From Glossina fuscipes (taxonomy: Eukaryota; Arthropoda; Insecta; Diptera; Glossinidae), in NCBI RefSeq assembly GCF_014805625.2, contig NW_023998432.1, positions 7,495,520 through 7,559,519 of the forward strand: 64,000 nucleotides of DNA, in the 5' to 3' direction. This document shows, in pieces, positions 11,501 to 24,500 of this stretch. The notes under the pieces were generated by a model. That model saw only the letters and a program-made list of their open reading frames with translations. It had not been told where the DNA came from and searched no databases. The translations under genes and the position numbers were made by a program. Position 1 is the first letter of the stretch, and each line of letters starts with the position of its first letter.

Positions 11501-12548
11501 AAAATAACCAAGATTGTTTTATGAGTTGCGTCTTTGCTAAGTTATAATTTTCCGTGAAATAAAAAAAGAATCGACAAAATAATAATATAGAAAGAGCTTA
11601 TATTATCTTATAAACTCAAGGAACCAAATTGTATATATTAATGATGATGCAACGTATATGTATAACTACTGAAACATTGGAATGTGCAAGCCGCGTTATA
11701 AAAAGTTTCAGAGGTGCATAACGTTAATCGAGATTTTTGATGCGTCTTAAAGAACATAAAAAACTATCACAAATTTCCAAAGCACCCGTATGTACCGTTT
11801 CCCAGTATGTAAGCAGTAAGAATGCAACAAAATTAGGGTTTTCTGCCTTTATCGCCCTCTAAGACATAAAAAAAATCTTGAGTGTTGTTATTGGTCCAAC
11901 ATTCTTTATAATATATTTGATGTGCTGTAAGTTTTGCTCCAACTAAGTACGCACGCTTCATGATAACAAATAACACCGCATTTTTCCTTCGCATTTTCCA
12001 CACCAAAAGCTGATACGCGTTTTTTATTTATGTATACATTTTCTATTTTTAGTCAGCTTTTATAATCGTATTGTTCGTTTTTCAATACCGCTGAATTATT
12101 AACAAGTGTGACGATAACCCACGACCGACTTTTTTGCAGCTATTCCCTGCTTATTTTCGCCGGATTATACTCCTATTGTTATTTCATGTATAATACCTGA
12201 CCATAGGTACCAGAGATATTTTGAAATTGTATATTCTAGATCATAGTTTAATTCAGTTGGATCGAATGAAATTTTCCGAAATAAGCGGACAGCAAAGAGA
12301 TAATCAATGAACGATTAAATAGCTTGAATTAAAGCTTATTGCGAACATATATGTTCAATAAACTAAGAAGCAATAAAATTACAGAAAAAACTCACAAAAC
12401 AATATATAAGGACGTATTAGCTTAATTTTAATGCCATATATCATAACTTTACATATTTATATTTTAATTATTGTAATATAAGAATTTATATTTTTTTTCA
12501 AGAACGTTTCATTATTTATTAAAGTGAAATTATGTATTTTATATATAG
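8552..12548. other. Intron upstream of acj6 exon, no other feature recognised
   Basis: About 4 kb of A/T-rich non-coding sequence. No ORF here shows recognisable similarity. I looked for the missing amino-terminal acj6 exon and did not find it. The final bases before 12549 (TTTTATATATAG) form the splice acceptor, with a weak pyrimidine tract. Confidence 0.5.
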
Positions 12549-12725
12549 GGAGATATATTTGCCGGAATTAACGATGGAATACTTAGTAGAGCTGAAGCTC
12601 TAGCTGCTGTCGACATGGGAAAGCACCAAGCAACCCATGTACATTCACAAATGCCCTCCCAAATTAAACATGACGTTATGTATCACCACCATAGTATAAG
12701 TGGGCCACCGCAACGACCACTTCAG
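12549..12725 (+). CDS. acj6: acj6 internal coding exon (amino-terminal half)
   Basis: A 177-base exon, exactly 59 codons, phase 0 at both ends. It reads GDIFAGINDGILSRAEALAA, then VDMGKHQATHVHSQMPSQIK, and ends GPPQRPLQ. This matches the conserved region of Drosophila Acj6 upstream of the POU domain; the GILSRAEALAAVD motif is the POU-IV box shared with vertebrate Brn3 proteins. The acceptor AG is at 12547-12548 and the donor GTAATT starts at 12726. Acj6 is a nuclear DNA-binding regulator that specifies olfactory receptor choice and wiring in subsets of olfactory and central neurons. The preceding exon lies outside the window or was not recognised. Compared with the fly protein as I remember it, a seven-residue segment (ENPFSRQ) expected after PLQ is not at this exon's end and may be a separate micro-exon. 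Confidence 0.95.
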
Positions 12726-14939
12726 GTAATTAACAATATATCACGTCATTCAATAAGGCAATAATGGCAACACTGCTAACAGACTAATATGATTCCTGGG
12801 CAATCAACTGATACCTGTCAAGATTTCATAACATTTCGAGCATTAGTTGACAAATTACAGTTATTTTACTGACACTACTTTTCTGGTTGCTTTCACCGAT
12901 CGCTATTCATTCAGATGAGTGCCGAATTGACTCTGGATTGTAGTGACAAGCCCATTTTTCATCAATTTTTACATATCGCATGAAAAAATTCTTTTTATTT
13001 TGTTCAGTCAGCATCACACAGCACGTTGCGACAAACTGTTATCAGAAGTGAACAAGCTCGGCACCCACTTCAAGCAAAACTGTCTCATAGATAAATGTTC
13101 AAGCAAAATAGTAAATTATCTGCTGTTTGACTTCTTTGAAGTGCCAGATGTCGCAAGCAACTTCTCTTTATGGACTTTCAAAACAATTTTATGCACTTTT
13201 TTATGTTTTCTGAGACAGTTATCAAATTTAGGTGTCTTATCTTTAAAGTTAGCAATCCACCAACAAATTTTTTTTATTTTGGCAGGCAAGAATCGTCGAA
13301 AACATTTTGCAAGTTTATGCTGAATTGGAACGTCATATTTTGCTCGTCGAAAAGAGACGTTTATTCAACACACGAAATTTAGATTTTTCCATTGGTTTGA
13401 AAATTATAAAAGTAGCCTCATTAAAACAGCTGTACCCTGCACAGAATGTCACAATGTCATGAATTTTTGGCACGTATCACTTAAAGCTTAGTACTATCCA
13501 GACAGCATATGAGCTTGCTAACAGCGCTGCCATATTTGTACCAGATCGGAGACATATAGAGTGATATTTTAAGTTATGTACCCATAAATTAGAGATATTA
13601 CAAGTTGACACATCGCCCTTATTTAGCAACTGTGTTGAAATAACTGTATATACTAAAATTATTTTTGAAAAATGTGGAAAAGTATATATGACTCTATTGT
13701 AGAAGAAAAAGAAAATTCTCTATTGTAAACATTATAGAACAGAAAAATCGAAAGTAGGAGTAATTTTCGAATGTCTTGTTTCAAAATTACAAATCCAGCG
13801 AAATATAATTTTCCCTCGTTTAAGCAACATATAATTTTACGATGTGTTACTTTTCCTGATAATTAATTACCTCTTCTTAATTTTTAAGAGCGGTTCTTTG
13901 GATTTTAGAAGAAGCTATTAAAGTCTACAGCAACAATTTAATATATTTTTCTTCCGGTTGATCCATTCTTTCGATACACGGTCTAATATTTTGTCTCTAT
14001 TTCTTTTATATCTATAGGTAAACTTCTTTTTATTTCATCAATTTTCTTCGAATGATCGAAAATTTTGTTATTTTGTAAACACAGTCGACTGCCCATCTAA
14101 TTGTTAGTGCGAGATGTTAACAATTTGATAAGATTCTATATACGTGTCTCCCGACATAGTCATCAATTATTCAATTAAATTTTGCAAGTAAAATAAAAAA
14201 AGTACAAGAGAGAAAGAAATTTCTAAAACAAAAGGTTTAAGTAGCAGAAGAACCAAGACTTAGCTACCGAACTACCGAACTCCAATCTTCGAAACTAATT
14301 AAACTCACAATTTTCCTAAATTTCTTTTGTATTCATACTTTCAGTACTAATTTCCGATTTATACTCACTTCAATCTATATTAAGCGTCTTATTTGATTAA
14401 TTCACAGCTAACAGACAAAGAGATGTTGACAAAAATATCTTAGATCAGTAGCTCATGCCCAAAACAATTTTAATTTAAATACAAAACAATGTGAAATAGG
14501 TTACTAATCATCGCTACTTACGATATGATCTTATGATACGGAACAAAAACCTAAATATTTTGTGCTTGCTTTAAGGTACCGCTGACAAATTTCCTCACGA
14601 CGTAACATATTATACATATGTCTATATCTCATACATGTAGACATGCGTATAATTGTATAAATGTACATAAGTGTATATATAATTGAATATAAAAAAATAT
14701 GTATAAAACTCAATATTAATTCTGTTGCACTTGTTTAACAATTTATAAGCGCATGTACATAATTACATTCACTTGGACATCTAAGTATGTATACATGTTT
14801 TACACATTATATATATTTAGTTATTCTTCGGCACACGCATTCATATTGCCCTCATACTATCGCTTATTTTACTTTTTTCCGAGAAAATAATTTGCGGTGT
14901 ACAGTTTGATTGAAATCAATTTGAAGACGGTGTTCTGCC
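12726..14939. other. Proximal part of the 46.8 kb acj6 intron
   Basis: No gene recognised. Frames of 126 and 70 codons at 12943-13382 overlap each other, show no familiar motif and read as low-complexity Leu/Phe/Lys-rich protein, so I treat them as chance. Confidence 0.5.
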
Positions 14940-14966
14940 ATGACAATGGCTCAACCCCTTGATATT
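14940..14966 (+). CDS. Candidate alternative acj6 first coding exon
   Basis: An ATG in a fair context (tgccATGaca) opens nine codons, MTMAQPLDI, followed at once by a perfect consensus donor GTAAGT at 14967-14972. The phase is 0, so splicing to the exon at 59543 (also phase 0) would give MTMAQPLDI joined in frame to MHHSMDQLDML and the POU domain. The known fly protein also starts with MTM, which is suggestive but not proof. A CAGTTT initiator-like sequence lies about 35-40 bases upstream of the ATG. No transcript evidence is available here, and short ATG-plus-donor combinations arise by chance in 47 kb. Confidence 0.35.
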
Positions 14967-15869
14967 GTAAGTTACTTCACTATTTCAAGTAGAAATGAAA
15001 ATATTACAATTAACGACACGAATCATAATGTACACAAAATACTTACCTGGCGAGCGTCTGTCACGTGTTCGTTTCCCAGAAGGTCTGTCAGAATTACGCT
15101 ATTTTAATTTTATTAAAATAAAGTAAAACAAATATAAATGGATTGTTTTAAGGTCGATTTTTGGTAGCCACTATACTTGAAGCACAAAGTTTGAAATTTC
15201 TTCTTAGATGTAAATAGGTGTAAAGATGTAACTTCTAAATGTTCTCTCCCATAGTTTGCATTTGTATATTATTTACATAGATATGTTTCTGACTTTCATA
15301 GCTGACAAATACTTTTTAAACAACTTCTTTTTGTTAGGAAGGGAAAAAAAAGACAAAATGATTACATCTTCCACAGCTGGTGACGGAAGTAAATATTCAT
15401 GTAATCCATCCACGTTCACATTGCACATGTATGAAGACAAATATTATCCGTACTTAAGTGGACGTAAATAAGATAATAACAATGACAGTATCTCCCTCCC
15501 TTCATTGCTTTGTTGTTTATATGATCCGGCCAAATTTCAAATGCAACCATTCAAGACAATAGCAGTAGCAAAAATCAATATTTTGCGTACGCTTTTTCAT
15601 GGTGAAGCCCAATACCTTATATAAGAGGTCATCTTTATTTAATAATATAATTAATATAATATATTACGTACATGGTTGTTGTAAAATCCAAACACTGGGC
15701 ATATCGCAAATAACTGTTGTATATGAATTATTGCTCAAACCAACGAAAGGGTTTTGATCTTCATGCCGCTTCTTAACCGCTGCTCTCACAAATAATATTG
15801 TATGTTTATATGAGATATCGTCAAGCATACAATAGTGTAGAAAAAAACTGTTATATCCACCACCGAACA
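14967..15869. other. Intronic sequence, nothing recognised
   Basis: A/T-rich sequence without recognised coding potential; the 71-codon frame at 15256-15471 has no familiar motif. Confidence 0.4.
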
Positions 15870-17880
15870 CTCAGAAGAAAGCTGCGGAGATCGCATAAGG
15901 TATAATATATTCTGAATCAGAACCAAATTTTTTCAATGCCCACCAACTCCAACTATGTCTCCTATCCGTGCCGGCACGAAGGCGATCAGAAAGGGTTAAA
16001 GAAAGAGAGAGGACTAGAAAGGGAGTAGTGTTTCGACTTGAAAATGGAAACATTAGGAACGGTGAGAAGGCTGTTCCCAAGGCGGCCGTTACGGTTAAAA
16101 AACGACGAGTCTCAATAGCATGTTGTGAGGTACACAGGTAATTCCAAGACGAGTGGGTGACAGCGCTGAGAAAACCGTGTAGTCCTGTTCAAGGACCTAG
16201 TTGGCGGACAAATCTCTTTAATCACTCTGGAACACATATCTTGGATATATCTGTACATAAGCCCAACACAACTCAGATTACGCCAGTGCTCAACTACATA
16301 TAGAGTGTTTTGCGTCGGCCATTAGCATTTGAGTATTTCGCTATGTGCGGTCGAGGGCCACGAAGTAGAGTTTGGAGGCTCCCGCCCAGACGTGCGAGCT
16401 ATACTCTAAGTTCGGCTAGATACAGGCGATGTTAATGGTAAAGCACTTTCAAAAAATATTCTGTCCAACATGGTTTTATATTCTTATGCCCTGAATACGA
16501 AGGTTTGCCGATTTTTTTCATTTTCACACCACCAAGAGGAAAGCATTATTCATCACTTTTCTTCTGCGTTAGGAGACAGCATTGAGTTTTAGAGGCGTTA
16601 AAATTTTCCTCTTTTGTTTGGCCCCATTCAGATGTGTTCTTAATGTCCCAATTTAGCGTGTCATTCATTATGCGGGGTTTGTTTTCTATTTCATTGCTAT
16701 ATGGTCTCTTCCTGAAGAAAAACGAATAACACGAAATGCTGTCGTCTGCAAACGAGCAACAGAATTTTCTGTTACGTATAGGAGTTCATTAATGAGCAAG
16801 AGGAAGACAGGTGAAGAGAACAAAGCCTTGAGATACACCTGCATTTACGTAGAATTCGTTTGAGGATTACCCGTCGATTGCAATTCTTATCGAACGGTTG
16901 GTCAGAAACTTCGATATGAATCAAGCGGAAATGCTGTTGGCACCAAGTGCCATGAGTTTGGTGACGAGAGCTTCCTGCCATACTCTGGCGAACGCCTTGG
17001 TGATGTTTAGGGCAACGACTTTACATTCGCCAAAGTGACGAATAGCTTAGTTCCAGTTTTCGGTAATGTAGGACATTATGGCATCAGTGGACTGATTTTT
17101 GTGAAAGAGTTTGGACTAGACGTTGGCAATCTTTCACAAAGTTAGAGAAACACCACCATGGTAGCACTTGCTGAAAATCGGCTGACAAGTATGTCAGTAC
17201 GACTGGAATACCATTTGGCCCCGGCGATTTTTGAGAATTGAAAGAGTGCGTGCATTGAATATATTACACATTCAAGCGATGGCATTGATTAATTACTATG
17301 TGGTAGATTAGAGTTTGAAGCAAACATTTCAGCTGAATTTTCGCTTAATCGAATGAAGCATAAGTTCAAATTAAAGTACCTGGGAAAGTTATTAGCTCTG
17401 CTCAGATCGCATTGCAAAGCTGGAAAAGGAACGTGGCGAAAAGCATGCAATTCAGTGGTCCGAGAGATGTAGCAATCTTGAATTCGTATTTAGTGGATGC
17501 GAAGTAAGAAAAACAACTAACATATTTTGTTGTAATCCATCAATACAATCATAGAATATACGTTGGTTTATTTATAGGCTGCGTTAAGTAGTTCTGAGGT
17601 ATCATAATGTCTGCATCGCGTGCCTCCGGAGTGTCGAAAGCGAAGCCACTATTTATTGCGGATGTTGAAATTGCCAGCAACGAAAATTTCACTGTCAGAG
17701 TAATTATGTAGAATGGGAGATATTGTGTTCGATAGGACGTCAAACCACTCTGTGAATATTGAGCTCCTATAAACGAATCCGAAATGCAACAATAGATAAA
17801 TTTTGGATGATTGGATGGAAGTGCTATATTGTTGCTGGCACTTGAAGACTACATCACTGTGGGTATATATCACAAAGTCA
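15870..17880 (-). pseudogene. Decayed LOA-like LINE ORF2 (endonuclease and reverse transcriptase)
   Basis: Read on the minus strand, with many stops and shifts. The endonuclease appears first at about 17873-17560: IYTHSDVVFKCQQQYSTS, FTEWFDVLSNTISPILHNY, then SEIFVAGNFNIRNK, where the catalytic GDFN motif has become GNFN. The RT palm follows: MALGANSIS, FLTNRSIRIAIDG and a GVSQG motif around 16980-16830, then FADDSISCYSF at about 16750 (the catalytic FADD box) and INASKTQCC-like sequence. Downstream decayed sequence reaches about 15870. The order and the palm style resemble the LOA group of the R1/LOA branch, known from drosophilids. The endonuclease-RT linker appears shortened. The copy is old: scattered stops throughout. 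Confidence 0.75.
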
Positions 17881-20845
17881 CTGTGTGATACGAAATTTTA
17901 AATAATTTGGTATTCAGGTAAGTGGAAGTCGCGTGTACCACTATTTTCATTTATCCGGTTCTTAGAAGGAGCGAATATATCGCCACAAAATTTGCACCTG
18001 TGTGAGTATATCGCGAACAATTTTTGCGCATCCCTCACTTATGATAGTGGTCAATTCCAGCTATCCAGCCGGGAAGTTCGCGTTATTACAGCAGTCTTGG
18101 TTGCAGCCGTAGGTGCATGCCAAACCGATAAATGTTATGTCTTTATCGACCAAACGCCAATGACCCTAGCTAGTGTTTGTAGATGCGATTGAACAGTTTT
18201 TGTTATTGTAATTTTCGAGGAACATAAAAGGTCTGAGTGGCTGTTTTGAATATAATTTTATTTTATGTTATATTGTCGATTTTGTTAATGCTCTCAATGC
18301 TGCTTCTGCTTTTATTATTGCAATTTTTGTTATTGTTGTTGTTCTTGCGTTTCTTGCTGCTATTTTTAGTCTGCGTTTATTTCCCCACGGGTAGTCCCAC
18401 TGCTGCTGAAGTTGTTGATATAGATGTATATTGTCTTCGATGATATTGCTGTGGCTGATGTTATTTTTCTATGTCGATACTGCTACTGCTATGGCATTAT
18501 TACTATTATATTCTCGTTACTAATGTTGCTGTAGTTCATGTTTTTGTAGGTTACTTGCTTAGATTTTGCTGTTAAGTTTTTACATATTTTCTTGCTGTTA
18601 TGTTACGTTTTGTGCACCATTTCAATTCTGTTTCGTTTCTTTTCACTAATTTTTGAAGTTGTTTTTTTCAATCAGTCGTCGTATAACATTTTTTCTGTTT
18701 CGGAAGAATTTTACCATTGAAAGGTCGTTATTGGAGAGTGCCATTTTATATTTAACATACACCAGCAACCCAACTTTTTATGCATACAAAACAATTAATT
18801 TTTGGGATTTTATTTTCTTGTTTCACTTTTTCTTTTATGCCCATGTGTTTTATTGCAAACTTTTTGATTGTTGATACGTAGACGAGAATTATTGGTTTTC
18901 CGGATTTTGTAGGAATATTCGTTTTAATAGAACTCAAATAGAATACGTACAAATTCTTTACCGAACACGACTCTTTTCGAACACGTGAGACTATGAAATG
19001 GTTTAGTGTCGTGCCAGCTTTCCTCTCCTCCGATACAATGGTAAGCAAAGGAGTTTAGCCAAAATGTCACGCTAAGCGGCCCTCATGTGTTTTTTTCGAA
19101 CTCGCATCTTTTAAAAAAAATTTTACTTTAAAAGTTGAAAGGCTGTAATTTGCAACGATTGTTAGGACGTGTGTTTTCTTGGATAATCATTTTAGAAGGC
19201 CACTGTAAAAACGCTACTGACACATCGTTTAAAACACAATCTTTAGTCAACTTTGCTACTCTGTACCCATTTTAAGATCTCATTTATAGACTACCTATAA
19301 GACGCAAAAAAATCGTAATTACTTATATACATGATAATTTTGAGGGCGATTGAGGTCTAACTATTGGTAATGGTAATAAGCGCTTATAATTTTTTTTTTT
19401 TTCAATAGTTGTAAGATAAGTAATAATGTGTTACATACAATAAATAATTTATACGGCCTCCTTCATCTCTAGTTTCTACAATCGAAGCAGATATCCTAAC
19501 AGATCGTTCGATTTTGAATAAAATACAGAGTGCATTTGTTGTTGTTTTCATTTTATTGCTAATGAAATGGTACAACAATCTAACTACGTTGTGCGTGAAT
19601 TTGTTGAACCATTCTTAACAGTCGGACATCCGTGGTATATACATTCGCAAGCGCTTACTTTTCTCTTAGTATAAGGTATATAGAAAAGATTTTAATGGGA
19701 AGATAACTAATTTCTATATAAAGAGAATAACTATCGCATTGCTAGGTAGTGAGTTAGAGCAGAAGTAGTAGTTTAATTTAATTTAAATTACATGTGTATA
19801 TACTTCCGGTTAAAGTAACTAAGTCGCAATTGGTGTGTTTAGTTTGTTATTTTTGTCATATGTTTGAATTTTCCTAAAAGGCGATATGTTCATTTTTTGG
19901 CATCTATTTTCCTCCACTATTCTCTTCGACCTTTTCTCCCCTCTGCTTTTATTATTTGCACGTAAACCACAAGTGGTTTATATTACTGAAATTTACTGCA
20001 TCGCGTTGTGCACCTGTTTGATTTCTAAACGCTCCATGTTCAAAATATGAACAACAGCGTTTATGTATGCTATGCTGCATAATACATAAGTATTCTATGA
20101 ACATACAAGTTTCATTGATTTTTTCGTGTCTGTCAGCGACTTAGTACCAATCGCATGACATTAACCGCTTTCTCTCTTTAATCACTATCAGTGCATGGGT
20201 ATATACTAATCTTGTCATTGGCTGTGTAACACCCACAATAACGCATCATAGATCATAAGAAATCTTTTTATATACGTAGTTGACTCAGTTTAATGCTGCT
20301 AATGCGTTCGCTAAATCAAAATTGGGATAGAATTTTTAATTGTGCAGAGAGGACATAATTCGCAAACATCAATTGTGACCATTAGCAGAAAAGATATACA
20401 GAACACGAACACACATATTGATAGCGTATTCTATTCGATCTCGTAGTAAAACCAATTTAAAACCTAGCAAATACTTTGTAGTAAAGGTTAATACATGGTG
20501 ACGATACTCATTGCACGTTTACGCTAAGTGCTATTTTCATCACAGATTTCTTCAAACAGGTATTGTTAGGCATATCTAATCGTTCATACTTCAATGAAAA
20601 TTATATTTTGGTAATTAAAGAAAAATTCAATTTTTACTTTTGCAACGAAAATGCTGGCCATAGAGATTTTACTTTTACAATGAAAGTGCTGACCGTGGAG
20701 ATATACGGCGCAAAAAAAAAAAACCTCCTAGTCAATCGGTCAAAATCGCGAATTCGCTTATTCGATTGAAAAATGTATTCGCTTGTGAAACTTAAATGTG
20801 CGGAATGCTTCAGCAAAAAACCTAAACCGTATAATCGTAAAGCAA
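17881..20845. other. Intronic sequence with a TTG/CTG-rich low-complexity tract
   Basis: The part at 18280-18540 is rich in TTG, CTG and TTA triplets, which on the minus strand read as Asn/Ser/Gln-rich and on the plus strand as a Leu-rich hydrophobic peptide of 68 codons. I regard it as a decayed trinucleotide repeat. A TTT-rich stretch is at 19390-19402. No gene or element was recognised from 18560 to 20845. Confidence 0.5.
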
Positions 20846-23500
20846 AATATTTATTTATTTATTTATTTATTCTACTTATACAAGAAACTCAATTAAAACA
20901 AATTGACAGTCGAGTTCACTTGACTCTTAAAGGAAATCTTAAATTAATTAATATTAAAACTTAGCATAAGTATAATAAAACAAATAAGAAGGAAAAAAAA
21001 GAAAAAAAGCATGTACACAACTAGGATAGAGCCACACCTATAACCAGTACAGGATCAAATTGTAAATGAACCCCCAAGCTATCGCAAACATGCATAAGCT
21101 TGGCAACCGATAATAGTTAACAACAATTAATTTTCGACTCATAATGACTTGTTAAGGTTAAAAGTTGCTTCAAGTACGACATAGGTAAATTGCGTATTAA
21201 GCAATGTTGCTTTAATGGACTTTAAAGAGTCCAATAATCAGAATAAGTAATAGACATCATTTAGGTTCTTGCAAACAGCTCTGAGTGGGTTAGACAGCTC
21301 ATAACTATATTTACATTCACTAAGCTTAACCAAGATAGAGTGCCTAGAGAAGCGGTTGGGGACATTAAAGCTTATTTCACCAAGTAATGCAGGCGAGTGA
21401 ATAACACCATTTATTACTTTGATTACGAAGGAAACGCCAAGAACAAATCTACGAGACGGTAAGGCAGAAGCAACGGGTAACAGAAGCAACCTATTTTCAT
21501 AGGGGGGAAGAGAAGTAATCGGAACCCAACCCAAATTCCTAAGGGCAAACACCAAGAATTGGTTTTGAACAAATTCCATTGAACCAACATAGCACCTGTA
21601 TGAAGAAGACCACACAACAGAGACATACTCGAGTATAGGTCTAACCAAACACATGTACAGCCTTTTCGTAATGTAAGGATTATCAAGCTCTTTGGACCAC
21701 CTTTTGATAAAACCAAGCGCGGACCTAGCTTTGCTTAACGAGAACTCAATATGCAAATTGAAACGTAACCTATAATCAAATAGAACACCTAAATCTGACA
21801 AATCTGAACAAATCGACGTCTTCCAACTTGTGCAAATCAATGAAATACTGAGTAATGAATGACTTTCTTTTTGAGAAAGAAAGCTTCTTACATTTACTCA
21901 GTTTTGATTTCAGAAGATTCACAGAGCACCATGTAACAAAATTATCCAAGTCACCTTGAAGCTGATGTGATTACGATTCAACAGAGAAGGAACAAAACAG
22001 TTTCACATCATCAGCGGACATTAAGATCTGACTGGAATTACTCACCGATGGAAGATCATTAATATATAAACTAAATAAAATGTGACCTAAGTGGCTGCCT
22101 TGAGGTACGCCAGACGTCACGGGGAATTGATCCGAGGTGATGAAGTTAAACAGAACCCTGAAAGATCTATTGTGCAGGTAAGAGCGAGAGCCACTGGCAA
22201 AAGCCTTGAAAACATGACAAGTAAACTCTAACAAATTAGTGACCGTAGATCTTCCTTTCCAAAAGCTATGCTGGTGTGGGGTAATATACGAATTAATGGC
22301 AAAGGCCAAATGCTGAGTCAGAATTCTCTCGAGCAGTTTAGGCAAGACACTCAACTTGCCTATGCCTCTGTAGTTCTTAACAAGTTGTCTACTTTCACTT
22401 TTGTGCTCTTCCAACACGAAGGGAAAACACCTAACTACAAAGACCTGTTAAAAATCTTAGAGATAACACCATATAACTCGACAGCGCAAGCTTTAAGTAC
22501 ACATGATCGAATTCCATCAGGTTCAGATGCACAACTATATATTTGAGAGGTCAAGCCTTTAAAAACATCATCCTCAGCAATAACCGAATTAGTTACAGGA
22601 TATGGGTAGTTTGCGGATAAATCGGAGTTAGCAGTCGAAAAGTTTCGATGGAAGTACTCAGCGAACAGATCTGAGATCTCAAAATCATCCGAGGAATCAG
22701 AGCCATTGCGAGGGATGTGTGGAGCCAGAGAAACATGCGAGGGATGTGTGGAAATTTTTCTTTTTGAGTTAACAAATTTAAAAAAGTATTTAGGATTAGC
22801 AAAAAGGGCGAATTTAATGAACTGAAGGTGTCTGCAATAATATTGGTGGTTGAGGGAGTTAAATCTATGGCTTGCCACGGAGTAAGCGAAATAGTCAAGA
22901 GCAGAGCCACTTTTCGAATATTTTTTGAATAGCGTGTTTTTTCTGTTCTTGTAACATTTAGTTGCCCTATTAAAGCACGATGGACACCTGCTTCGATCTC
23001 GGCACTACTTAATCGGAACAGATGCAGCAATAGCTAGATTTAATGTATTGTAGAACGATAACAACAAGCTTTCAATATCTTCGATTGAGAAATCAAGCAT
23101 TATATGTGAAAGGTGATATTTTAGCAATACAATATTGATTTTATGAAAATCGTAATATTTATTTGGAAAATTGGATTTAGAACATTAAAACAGTTCAACG
23201 AACGATCATGCTTGTAATGAAAGGAAATGCGCATTGCTGGATGATAAGGATCCTCAGGTAAACTAAAAGGTGGGCAACGATTTACACTAACCCCAAGGAA
23301 ATTGGCAAAGCAGAGATCAAGCAGTATACCTTTACAATTAGAGGTTGTATTGAACCAAATAATTCGTTAAAGACACCATAGCTCTATCATATGTTGAAGT
23401 AAGAATCAGCCAGAATTATCACTGTTACACCAAGTGACTTCAGTAAGCTGATCCAAAATAAGCTCATCGAACAAATTGTTTGCAAACGAGGTAACCCTGC
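20846..23500 (-). mobile_element. CR1/Jockey-type LINE, copy B, 5' truncated, inverted relative to copy A
   Basis: Same family as copy A, opposite strand. The 3' end carries an (AATA)n tail seen on the + strand as ATTT repeats at 20850-20872. The 3' UTR is longer than in copy A by about 100 bases that copy A lacks near 8520. The element reaches back to the late endonuclease at about 23500 and is missing everything 5' of that. Unlike copy A it retains the RT catalytic region. The different flanks and 3' UTR lengths argue that A and B are separate insertions and not an inverted segmental duplication. Confidence 0.87.
21200..23040 (-). pseudogene. LINE copy B reverse transcriptase and C-terminal domain
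   Basis: Reading on the minus strand from about 23040: linker, then NSLNHQYYCRHLQFIKF, PDGIRSCVLKACAVEL and a TAG, then RQLVKNYRGIGKLSVLP, QHSFWKGRSTVTNLLEF, TSGVPQGSHLGHILFSLY and QILMSADDVKLFCSF. The last is the catalytic box, with Ser where the family has Phe or Tyr before ADD. The C-terminal domain follows at 21840-21238 (RSALGFIKRWSKELDNP, FVLGVSFVIKVINGV). Against copy A it lacks 19 bases just after the second shared TAG, and it carries a 15-base-class insertion near 22730. Not functional. Confidence 0.85.
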
Positions 23501-24200
23501 GCTAACAAGCCATCTAGTAATGGCGTATTTCGAATGCAAAACTAAAATATGAGCACAAAGGAATTCGATCCTGTGGCTGATTGAGTCCCCTGACCCTGTC
23601 TATATACCGTTCTTTCAATCGAACATAATTATCTTATTCGTCATATCATTATGCATTTATATGAGAAATCATAAATACTCTCAAGAACTATTGATCATAT
23701 ATGCAAGTCAGCACAGTAGAATAACATCATTACGGGCGTTATTATTATACTTTTTCAAATTCAATTTTTCGGCTTTTTGAGACAACTTTGTACATTTCTT
23801 TGTAGAACAAAATTTTTTTTTTAAATCTCATTGCAAATTTAAGCTTCGTGAAAATTTAATACATAAAAAGGATAGAGCCACCCGCGGAGTTGAAACTAGT
23901 AGCACATCTGTCGAACTCACTGGGAATTTTCATATCACTTTTATCGCCATATATTGTCTTCATTGCAGCATGTGATATACATATATTAATTAATTAAGTT
24001 TCTGAATTTTTCTTACTTGCAAACTTAAACGGAATTGCCACAATACAGATATTGCCGGTCAATTTCTTTTTTGATCATCAAACTGCACCTCACTATTTTA
24101 TGTATTTGTTGAACTTTCTGAGCAATAATTAAAAATCCAAAAAGAAAAGGTGTTCGCAGTTTTTGTAATATAGACATGTGGCCCGTTATAGGTGTGATTT
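23501..24200. other. Intronic sequence, nothing recognised
   Basis: A/T-rich, no coding similarity or repeat recognised. Confidence 0.4.
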
Positions 24201-24299
24201 TTGAAAATTTTGGGTCATTTTCGAATTCTTTTGGAGGTTTGTAGGTAATATCTTTATTTTAGCGAACGGGAGAATGTTTATTATTCATTTTCAACACCA

Positions 24300-24500
24300 A
24301 TCTCTATGCAAGATCTGCCAATGTTTCTGTTAAATTTCAATTTGGCAGCTTGATTTTTGGGGCCGGATGAGTGTTTAGAACAAATATTACACAGACGGAC
24401 ATGCTTAAAGAGATTTAGAATTTGATGCTGGTAAAGAATACAAACACTTTATGGGGTCTTTGAAAACTCCATCTGGGCGTCGCAAACATTCCTTCGGTGA
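24300..24500 (+). repeat. Dispersed repeat module sharing ACAGACGGACATGCT core
   Basis: The segment around 24392-24470 contains ACACAGACGGACATGCTTAA followed by GATTTAGAATTTGATGCTGG and TTTATGGGGTCT. Nearly the same order occurs at 54345-54420. I recall similar strings near the ends of dispersed repeats in fly introns but cannot name the family. No coding content. Confidence 0.5.

Noticed and set aside
12943..13382. Overlapping 126- and 70-codon frames after the first acj6 exon
   Set aside because: No motif, biased composition and two overlapping frames of similar quality suggest chance in A/T-rich intron.
18237..18443. 68-codon hydrophobic Leu-rich frame resembling a membrane peptide
   Set aside because: The sequence is a degenerate TTG/CTG/TTA triplet tract; no start context, family or conservation evidence supports a gene.
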